Assembly: GCF_003611735.1 (NCBI RefSeq)
Contig: NZ_RAWG01000066.1
Span: 1 to 38,571 of the forward strand
Length of the DNA stretch: 38,571 nt
Direction: 5' to 3'
Source: Corallococcus sicarius
GTDB lineage: Bacteria; Myxococcota; Myxococcia; Myxococcales; Myxococcaceae
Position numbers and translations under genes: made by a program. Shown in pieces: positions 32,466 through 38,571 of the stretch. The stretch's first letter is position 1, and each line of letters starts with the position of its first letter. The notes under the pieces are model-generated. The model made no database searches. It had not been told where the DNA came from and saw only the letters and a program-made list of their open reading frames with translations.

Positions 32466-33638
32466 TTATACAGCAGCCCGAAGTACGGCACTCACCTCGG
32501 CGTTCCACCGGTCATCGACCCGGACATTGCTCGCGAGCTTGCCAGGACACCTGGAGTGCGACTCCAGGTTCCGAGGAAGCACGTAGCGAAATTCCCACTT
32601 CTCCGTGACGGCATGGAGGCACGCAGCCACCACGTCGAAATCACCGGCGCTGTAGTAGCGCGAGCAGGGATCTCCCTTGGCCGCCCGAGTTCTTTGGAAG
32701 TCGACCCGCGCGAGGTTCGCGGCATTCGGTTTCCGGAGAACGTTCTTGCATTCGATGGTGACGATGCGGCTCCCTTCGAAGCGAAGTCGAACATCCGGTC
32801 GTCCCTCGGCATCATCCCGCTCGCAGTCCGTCACGCCGGGAACCAGCCGAAGCCTGCGAACAAGGTGCTCTTCCGCGACCCAACCACGTACCGCCATCTT
32901 CAGGCGCCGGGCATTCGCGATGAGATCAAGGACCTGCCCTTCCTCCATCTGAAACTCACGGGCAAGAGCATGGACCCGATCAGAAGGAGGAATGACGTCG
33001 GCATTTGCAACCCTCAGTGAAGAGAAGGCTGCTGGCGGAGTTTGAGGGACGCGCTCCGCCAGGAACTGGCGGTGGCCCTGGTCCTCATAGAGGGCCTCAC
33101 GCTCGAACCGGACGTAGCGCAGGAAACTCTGGGCGGTGCCTCCGACAAGGACTTCTACCGGCTTGCCATCTTCAGCGCGGTGATCGCGTTCCCAACTGTG
33201 CCAGCCCTGTTTCTGGAGGGTGTCGACGTGGTGGTCCTTGAATTCGATGCTGATGAAGAAGCGCGTTGGGTGATGTAGCGCGGGATCAGCCCCTACAAAG
33301 ATGCCCCGTTCAGGGTCGATGCCGCAAAAGAGCGTGGTGTAAAGCAGGTACGGGTCCTGCCAGATGGAATGGAGCCGCTTGTCATCTGGGCCGTATTTGA
33401 CCTGGAACCGATGCTCGTCAGCAGGTCGGTTCTTGGTCCGCTTGGAATTCGCGAAGAACGCATAGGCGAGAATGCCTAGACGCTCCCCTGCGGGTGTCTC
33501 AAACGTGATCCTGAACGGCGCTTGTGTCGGTGGCGAATGCTGCAGAATACGGCAGCCACTGTCCTTCAGTGCCTTCAGCATGAACTGAAGCAGCGGTTCC
33601 TTGCTGCTGCGGCTGACAGGATAGACCCGGTATTCCAT
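32466..33638 (-). CDS. Predicted restriction endonuclease with C-terminal PD-(D/E)XK domain
   Basis: 390 residues from ATG 33638. The C-terminal third has a nuclease core: an acidic helix WVAEEHLVRRL (253-263), then GRPDVRLRF (PD at 281-282) and IVTIECKNV (E296-x-K298). The N-terminal 240 residues do not resemble a family known to me; they include GILAYAFFANSKRTKNRP and FISIEFKDHHVDTLQ and may recognise DNA. Its position directly before a C5-methyltransferase supports a Type II R-M pair, but the cleavage site cannot be predicted. The lower GC and atypical codon use fit recent transfer. Confidence 0.75.
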   Translation of the reverse strand: MEYRVYPVSRSSKEPLLQFMLKALKDSGCRILQHSPPTQAPFRITFETPAGERLGILAYAFFANSKRTKNRPADEHRFQVKYGPDDKRLHSIWQDPYLLYTTLFCGIDPERGIFVGADPALHHPTRFFISIEFKDHHVDTLQKQGWHSWERDHRAEDGKPVEVLVGGTAQSFLRYVRFEREALYEDQGHRQFLAERVPQTPPAAFSSLRVANADVIPPSDRVHALAREFQMEEGQVLDLIANARRLKMAVRGWVAEEHLVRRLRLVPGVTDCERDDAEGRPDVRLRFEGSRIVTIECKNVLRKPNAANLARVDFQRTRAAKGDPCSRYYSAGDFDVVAACLHAVTEKWEFRYVLPRNLESHSRCPGKLASNVRVDDRWNAEVSAVLRAAV

Positions 33639-33948
33639 GCGCCAATCCTACGGATAGATCCACTGCCAGCGAAACGCCCTTTTTCACTTCATCGCAGGAG
33701 TGCAGCGGCATCTGGCTCAGCCGGTTTCCAGTGATGGAACCAGAGAGCGGATTTCGACCAGAGTTCCCTCTGATTCGGTGCCTGAGTGTGAGGGCGAGTA
33801 GCCGCTGAATGCCCCGGGGCCCCCGCCCGGGAGCGCGACCCAAGCGACCCGAACGCGCCCCCCGCTCCGTATCCCATTTCGAGCACGCCTCCCCGGGACC
33901 TCCGGGTGATTCGCGGGCGAGCCGCCGTCCATCATCGGGAGAGACATC
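33639..33948. other. Intergenic stretch upstream of R-M and PilZ genes
   Basis: A 310-bp divergent region with no supported gene. The half near 33640-33810 is AT-richer and probably contains the endonuclease promoter. The right 21-bp repeat lies at 33817-33837, after which composition returns to the chromosomal norm. Confidence 0.6.
33817..33837. repeat. Right copy of the 21-bp direct repeat flanking the R-M module
   Basis: Identical to 30905-30925. It marks the switch from the lower-GC R-M region to the high-GC leader of the PilZ gene. Confidence 0.75.
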
Positions 33949-35721
33949 GTGGGAGCGCATCCAGCGTGGGCAGCGCCACGTCCAGCGTCCGAGCCATCGC
34001 GCCTGGACTGGGAGACGGGCACACCACCCTCCGTCGTGTCGGAGGTCATCACCGCGCCGGAGCGGATCCGCGCCATCCTCACCACCGCCGCGGCGCTGCA
34101 ATCCCCCGCCTGGCTGCACCCGCGGGACACGGTGACGCCGCTCCGCCTGGCTCGCGTGGCTCGGATCGAGCGGCTGGACGCCGGCACCGGGCGCCTCCAT
34201 TGGACGGGGGCCCCTCCGGACGAGGGCCCCTGCGACGTGGAGCTGCAGGGCCACGGCTGCCTCTACCGCCTGCACCTGTCGGGGGAGGCGGGCGGCGCGG
34301 GCACGTGGGTGACACCGCTGCCCTGGCGGTTGATCCAACTGCGGCGCCGGGCCCACCGGCGCGCGCCCGCTCCGGCGTCCCTGCGCGTGCGGCTGCCCCT
34401 TCCCGGGTGGCTGGGCCGCGAGCGCGAGGTGGTGGACGTGTCGCTGGGAGGACTGTCATTGCGGCTGGCCCCGGGCGAGCAGCTCTCCCCGGGCCGGGTG
34501 CTCCCGCCCCTCGAGCTGCCCACGGAGGACGGCTCGTGGCTGTCCCTGCGCGCGGAGGTGCGCCACGTGTCGGCCGGCACCGGACGGTCCTTCCATTGTG
34601 GCCTGGAGGTGACGCCGCTGACCCGCGAGGACGCGGAGGCCTGGCGGGCGCTGGTGATGCGGGCGCTGCATCCGATGACGCGCACCGATGGGGCGCACGC
34701 GCAGGAGCAGTGGCGGCTGTTCATCGACTCCGGCTACTTCAACCTGGGGGGCCGGTCCTCGGAGGATTTCGAGGCGCGGCGCGAGAGCTTCCTCGCGCTG
34801 GGACGGCGGACCCCGCACCTGGGCGCGGTCCTCTCCCAGGTGGTGTGGCCTTCGGAGCGCGGGGTGGAGGCGACCCTCTCCATCATGAAGCCGTACCGCT
34901 CCCTGTGGCTGCTGCACCAGCTGGCGCGGCGTCAGGATGCCTCGCGGTTCGAGCGCGTCCCCGGGCAGCTGCTGCGCGACATCTACGTGCGCGCCCTGGA
35001 GCACGCGCGGGCGGACCCCGGCTTCCGGTGGTTCGCGACCTACCTGGAGACGACGGTGTCCTTCGTCCGCCGCACGCACGTCGGCTTCGCGGAGCGGATG
35101 GCGGACACGGGCCGCACGTTCGTGCTGCCCCTGCGGATGCTGGAGGTGGACTGCGCGCAGCTTGCCGGCGCGGGCGCCTCCGGGCTGGAGCTGGGCCCCG
35201 CGACGGAGGCCGAACGACAGCTGCTCCTGGAGGAGCTCTCCCGCACGCGGCCCGCCTGCTACACCGAAGCGCTGGACCTCCGCCCGGAGACGCTGGACCT
35301 GGAGGACGCGGCGCGGTCGTGGAACGCCCTGGGCCTGGAGCGCGAGCGCCACCTGGTGGTCGCGCGGGATGGACAGACACCGCTGGCGGTGGCGGTGCTG
35401 GAGTCAGGAGCGCCCGGGACCCATCCCTTCCACCTGCTGGACTCCGCGCGCCTGTTCCCGCTGTCGCCCCGCGCCCGCGACGCCGGGCCGGCCCTGCTGG
35501 ACGAGGCGCGCCGCTGGTTCGCGCGCCGGGGCCGCGACAGCTTCACCTTCCTCGCCGAAGCACCGGGCGACGTCGAAGCGGCCGGGCTGCACGACGACGC
35601 CCCTGAAGCGAAGCCCGCCCTGTGGATCATCCCCGCGGATCTCGTCCCCGAATTCCTGGAGCACCTCCACGAGCAGACGGCACCCCGTCCGCTCCCCACC
35701 CCCCTGAAGGAGTTGTCATGA
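33949..35721 (+). CDS. PilZ-domain protein with a large C-terminal GNAT-like region
   Basis: 590 residues from GTG 33949, supported by GGGAG 7 bp upstream. A PilZ domain (about 130-245) has the c-di-GMP-binding signatures RRRAHRR (132-138) and DVSLGG (163-168). The following 340 residues have a mixed alpha/beta pattern, including LERERHLVVARDGQTPLAVAV in the GNAT style, but no convincing acetyl-CoA loop, so the assignment is tentative. The product probably links the second messenger c-di-GMP to an enzymatic or binding output. Its stop overlaps the next gene's start (ATGA), so expression is coupled. Confidence 0.75.
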   Translation: MGAHPAWAAPRPASEPSRLDWETGTPPSVVSEVITAPERIRAILTTAAALQSPAWLHPRDTVTPLRLARVARIERLDAGTGRLHWTGAPPDEGPCDVELQGHGCLYRLHLSGEAGGAGTWVTPLPWRLIQLRRRAHRRAPAPASLRVRLPLPGWLGREREVVDVSLGGLSLRLAPGEQLSPGRVLPPLELPTEDGSWLSLRAEVRHVSAGTGRSFHCGLEVTPLTREDAEAWRALVMRALHPMTRTDGAHAQEQWRLFIDSGYFNLGGRSSEDFEARRESFLALGRRTPHLGAVLSQVVWPSERGVEATLSIMKPYRSLWLLHQLARRQDASRFERVPGQLLRDIYVRALEHARADPGFRWFATYLETTVSFVRRTHVGFAERMADTGRTFVLPLRMLEVDCAQLAGAGASGLELGPATEAERQLLLEELSRTRPACYTEALDLRPETLDLEDAARSWNALGLERERHLVVARDGQTPLAVAVLESGAPGTHPFHLLDSARLFPLSPRARDAGPALLDEARRWFARRGRDSFTFLAEAPGDVEAAGLHDDAPEAKPALWIIPADLVPEFLEHLHEQTAPRPLPTPLKELS

Positions 35722-36461
35722 GCCTGATGCAGACGCACTACCTCCCGCACGTGCAGCAGACCCGGGCCCGCCTGGAGACGGATCCCGCGGTGCGCACGCT
35801 GCTGTCCCCGGACATCACCCCGGCGCTGATGGAGCGCTTCCTCATCGAGTGGTCCGCGCGGGGCGCGTACATGACGGAGCCGGTGGACGGGTGGATCCGC
35901 GGCGCGGGCGAGCGCTGCATCGCGCTGGGACAGGAGAAGGTCGGCCGGCAGCTCATCACCCACGCGAAGCACGAGGCCGGTCACCACCTGATGACCATCC
36001 AGGACGCGCAGGTGCTGGTGAGCGGCTGGAACCGGCGCCATGCGGCCACCCTGGACGCGGACGCGCTGGTGGCCCAGGCGCCCACGCAGGCCATGCGCGA
36101 GTACCGGCAGGTGCACGAGGAGGCCATCACCGGCGACCTGCCGCTGGGCCAGGCGGCCATCGAATACGAGGTGGGCTACCTCGCGGTGGTGCTGGTGCCG
36201 CGCATCCTCGCGCGGGTGCGCGCGGTGCTGGGCCAGGGGACGCTGGACACGCTCACCTTCCTCCGGGAGCACGCGGAGGTGGACGTGGGCCACACCGCGC
36301 TCAACGAGCGGATGATGGAGGAGCTGCTGCGCACGCATCCCGAAGAGGGCCCGCGGCTGGCGGCCGTCGGCACGCGCGGGCTGGACTGCTACCTGCGCTT
36401 CCTGGACGACTGCCTGGGCGCGGCCCGTGAGGGCGTGGGGACCCGCGCCGCGGCGGCCTGA
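35718..36461 (+). CDS. Heme-oxygenase-like (TenA/HDO-type) metal-binding protein
   Basis: 247 residues from ATG 35718, fixed by AAGGAG 5 bp upstream and an ATGA overlap with the PilZ gene. The protein is all-helical with potential metal ligands HAKHEAGHH (H82, H85, E86, H89, H90), E149/E151 in AIEYEVGYL, and HAEVDVGH (H185, E187, D189, H192). This pattern fits the heme-oxygenase-like diiron superfamily. The substrate is unknown. A functional tie to the PilZ protein is inferred from the coupling. Confidence 0.7.
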   Translation: MSLMQTHYLPHVQQTRARLETDPAVRTLLSPDITPALMERFLIEWSARGAYMTEPVDGWIRGAGERCIALGQEKVGRQLITHAKHEAGHHLMTIQDAQVLVSGWNRRHAATLDADALVAQAPTQAMREYRQVHEEAITGDLPLGQAAIEYEVGYLAVVLVPRILARVRAVLGQGTLDTLTFLREHAEVDVGHTALNERMMEELLRTHPEEGPRLAAVGTRGLDCYLRFLDDCLGAAREGVGTRAAAA

Positions 36462-36486
36462 GCCACCGCGAGAGAGAGGCTCAGGC
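36456..36486. terminator. Bidirectional terminator between convergent genes
   Basis: A 9-bp perfect stem, GCCTGAGCC (36456-36464) pairing with GGCTCAGGC (36478-36486), 13-nt loop. It covers the stop codons of both converging genes, the same design as the hairpin at 24161-24194. Confidence 0.5.
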
Positions 36487-37869
36487 GCGGTAGGGCAGCT
36501 CCACCGTGAAGGTGGCGCCGCGCGCGGGTTCGCTCTCCACGCGGATGACGCCGCCGTGGGCCTCCACCACCTGGCGGGCAATCCACAACCCGAGCCCCAG
36601 GCCTCCAAAGCTGCTCGACGACACCGCGCGCTCGAAGCGGTCGAAGATGCGGGCCTGGGCCTCCAGCGGAATCCCGATGCCGCCGTCGCGGACCACGAGC
36701 GTCGCCCGGTCCGCGCCCGCCTTCACCCGCAGCTCCACGGGCTGGCCCGCCCCGTACTTGAGGGCGTTGGAGAGCAGGTTGGTCACCACCTGTTCGATGC
36801 GGGTCCGCTCCCACTGGCCCTGCACCGGCGCTTCCGCGAACACCTGGAGCTGGCAGCCGGAGCGCGCCACGGCTTCAGCGGAGCGGTCCACCGCCTCCCG
36901 CACCAGCTCCGCCAGATCACAGTCCTCCACCTGGGGCAGGAGCCGGCCGCCACCCAGGCGGACCACGTCCAGCAGCTCCTCCGTGAGGTCCCCCAGCCGC
37001 TGCGCCTGGCTCTGTGCGCGCGCCAGACGCTCCTTCACGCGGGGGTTGCCCCCGTCCCGCACCAGGCCCGTGAGCGAGTGGAGCTGGAGCTGGAGCGCCG
37101 TGAGGGGCGTGCGCAGCTCGTGCCCGGCGATGGCGAGGAAGTCCTCGCGCAGCTGCACCGCCGCCAGCAGCTCCTTCTCCACGCGCTTGCGGTGCTCAAT
37201 CTCCGTCTCGAGCGCCCTGGAGCGCTGCTGCAGGGCGGCGACCTCGCGCAGGCGCTGCTCCTCGAACTGGACCTGCGTATAGGCCTCGGTGGGGCTCACG
37301 TGGGCGTGCGCGGTGCAGACGTCGTGGAACACCTGCGCGTCCTCCTGCGTCTGGAAGCCGCCCATCGCATAGGCACACAGCAGGCTGAACGGGTGCAGCC
37401 GGCCCAGGTCGTTCCACTGCGCTTCCAACAGCAGCGCGCCCCGGGGGTTCGCGTCCCGCAACAGCAGGTCCACCATCTCGCCGTAGGCGCGGACCCTCCG
37501 CCCGCCCGCGCCCCGCAGGCTCTTGTCGAACACCGCCCCGATGACCCGCTGGAAGCGGTCTTCGTCCGGCATCCCCCAGACCATGAACGTCTCCAGGGTC
37601 TCCCGGGCATCGAGCAGGACGAGCCGCCCGTCCGCCAGGGCGCGCTCCACGTCGAAGCCCATCGCCTTCAGGCGCGCCTTGAAGCCCTTGCGGTGGATCT
37701 CCGTGGCGATGATGACCGCGGGCTCACCGACCTGGAAGCCGGCCTCCAGGAACCTCGCGACCACGTCGAAGAGGAAGGCCGGGTCCTCGTAGAACTGGAC
37801 GCGGTGGCTACCCCCGGCCGGAGGCGGCTGTCGTTGCGCGGTGCTGCCATGGGCCAGGGCGAAACTCAT
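36481..37869 (-). CDS. MEDS-domain sensor histidine kinase
   Basis: 462 residues, cytoplasmic. The N-terminal MEDS sensory domain (about 21-190) begins SHRVQFYEDPAFLFDVVARF with GEPAVIIAT (48-56), as in DcmR-type sensors. A coiled-coil-like linker (about 200-238) leads to HisKA with H250 in IAGHELRTPLTAL. The ATPase domain has N-box NLLSNALKYG (364-373), DGGIGIP (395-401) and GGLGLGLWI (422-430). No response regulator is adjacent. MEDS domains are linked to sensing of small C1 compounds or redox state, but the ligand here is unknown. Confidence 0.9.
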   Translation of the reverse strand: MSFALAHGSTAQRQPPPAGGSHRVQFYEDPAFLFDVVARFLEAGFQVGEPAVIIATEIHRKGFKARLKAMGFDVERALADGRLVLLDARETLETFMVWGMPDEDRFQRVIGAVFDKSLRGAGGRRVRAYGEMVDLLLRDANPRGALLLEAQWNDLGRLHPFSLLCAYAMGGFQTQEDAQVFHDVCTAHAHVSPTEAYTQVQFEEQRLREVAALQQRSRALETEIEHRKRVEKELLAAVQLREDFLAIAGHELRTPLTALQLQLHSLTGLVRDGGNPRVKERLARAQSQAQRLGDLTEELLDVVRLGGGRLLPQVEDCDLAELVREAVDRSAEAVARSGCQLQVFAEAPVQGQWERTRIEQVVTNLLSNALKYGAGQPVELRVKAGADRATLVVRDGGIGIPLEAQARIFDRFERAVSSSSFGGLGLGLWIARQVVEAHGGVIRVESEPARGATFTVELPYRA

Positions 37870-37980
37870 ACGCCATCATAGGATGCCCTGGCGAATAGGC
37901 ACCTCCCTGGTCGTCCAGGTGCCGAGCAGGCAACCCCTGTCCCGACCTGATGCTGGGGAGAAGTTGGCTTCCGGACATCC

Positions 37981-38571
37981 TTACGTCAGGGGCAGGACGT
38001 AGGCCTCCAGGTACACGTCTGGCTTTTCGAGGTCGCCCGACGGCACGCGCTGGTAGCCCCGGGCCTGGTACATGCGCGCCACGCCCACCGCGCCCCGGCG
38101 CACGTGGAGCGAGATGGCCTCCACCCCCCAGCGCCGTGCGAGGGCCTCCGTCTCCGCCAGCAGCGGCTGCGCCAGCCCCTGGCCGTGGACGCGCACCGCC
38201 GTGGCCAGGGCGCGCAGGTCCGCCGTGTTCGGCAGCCAGGCCTCGGTGCCGGACGCGCCGGGCGGCAACAGGGCCACCGTGCCCACGACTTCGCCGTCCA
38301 GCTCCGCCACCAGCACCGTGCTCACCGCGCGGCGCGAGGCCACGTCCCGGAGGAACGCCTTGCGCTGCTCCGAGTAGACGACCTCCGGCAGCTTCTTCGC
38401 GTACTGCGTGGTGTAGGCCTCCACCAACAGCTCGCCCACCGCCTGGTCGTCCTGCGGGTGTGCGCGGCAGAGCGCCTCGGCCTGGGCCACCTCACTCAGG
38501 ACCCGGCGCGCCGAGTGGAGCAGGTTCTCGCCCGCGCCCGTCAGCAGCAGACGGCGCTGGCGGCGCTGGAA
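37981..38571 (-). CDS. GNAT acetyltransferase fused to a LysR-like HTH end (partial at window edge)
   Basis: The GNAT domain covers about 150 residues (VLVAELDGEVVGTVALLPPG, LRALATAVRVHGQGLAQPLL with the acetyl-CoA loop, VARMYQARGYQRV). A GTG at 38490 could be a start, but the same frame is open to the window edge. The 27 residues before it (FQRRQRRLLLTGAGENLLHS, then ARRVLSEV) read like the last helix and wing of a LysR-type DNA-binding domain. I therefore treat it as the 3' part of an HTH-GNAT fusion that begins outside the window. Confidence 0.65.
   Translation of the reverse strand, partial: FQRRQRRLLLTGAGENLLHSARRVLSEVAQAEALCRAHPQDDQAVGELLVEAYTTQYAKKLPEVVYSEQRKAFLRDVASRRAVSTVLVAELDGEVVGTVALLPPGASGTEAWLPNTADLRALATAVRVHGQGLAQPLLAETEALARRWGVEAISLHVRRGAVGVARMYQARGYQRVPSGDLEKPDVYLEAYVLPLT

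Larger units (their letters stand above)
30926..33837. mobile_element. Putative horizontally acquired restriction-modification module
   Basis: The two genes of the R-M system lie between perfect 21-bp direct repeats. Their GC is visibly lower than that of the flanking genes. Removing one repeat plus the contents would leave the small gene at 30341-30781 next to the PilZ gene at 33949. No integrase or transposase is present. Confidence 0.55.

Overview
The window looks like chromosome of a myxobacterium (Myxococcaceae, probably Myxococcus, Corallococcus or a relative). It has very high GC with strong third-position bias, so nearly every real gene casts long antisense shadows. It carries families concentrated in that group: DUF2381 proteins paired with protein kinases or small CPG lipoproteins, a MEDS-domain histidine kinase, a SitA-like lipoprotein toxin cassette, and a golvesin-domain secreted protein. 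The genus is an inference from gene content only.

Layout. 1-2390: a partial membrane protein, a polytopic bPH-like membrane protein, a frameshifted DUF2381 gene and its lipoprotein partner. 2383-14744: a hybrid sensor kinase, a secreted SGNH/GDSL esterase, a CLC antiporter with CLC-F (fluoride) type motifs, an M19-dipeptidase-like lipoprotein with a Cys-rich tail, a HipA/YjjJ-like kinase preceded by three 12-bp repeats, a methyltransferase-CapA pair, a golvesin protein and a Cys-rich lipoprotein.

14760-25442 is the most unusual part. A 173-bp copy of the 3' end of the uracil phosphoribosyltransferase gene (upp) lies at 14760-14932, in direct orientation with the 3' end of the intact upp at 25443-25615, exactly 10,683 bp away. 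Between them lie a three-gene cassette (outer-membrane-type protein, lipoprotein toxin with a Tox-REase-5 tip, Imm52 immunity protein), an orphan His-Me-finger-like toxin tip coupled by ATGA to a putative immunity gene, two decayed copies of that immunity gene, a DUF2381/kinase pair, an XRE regulator and a degenerate kinase. I read this as a toxin-immunity/kinase island inserted at the 3' end of upp. No integrase is visible.

25443-30165 (minus strand) reads mmsA-like dehydrogenase, URC1-type GTP cyclohydrolase II, URC4 (DUF1688), upp. This is the gene set of the URC uracil-catabolic pathway, and it makes upp part of a catabolic operon rather than only a salvage gene.

30341-38571: a small unknown protein; a restriction-modification pair (PD-(D/E)XK protein plus C5 methyltransferase) lying between two perfect 21-bp direct repeats (30905-30925 and 33817-33837); a PilZ protein translationally coupled to a heme-oxygenase-like protein; a MEDS histidine kinase; and, at the window edge, a GNAT acetyltransferase whose frame runs upstream into a LysR-like helix-turn-helix end. 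No rRNA, tRNA, CRISPR array or transposase was recognised.
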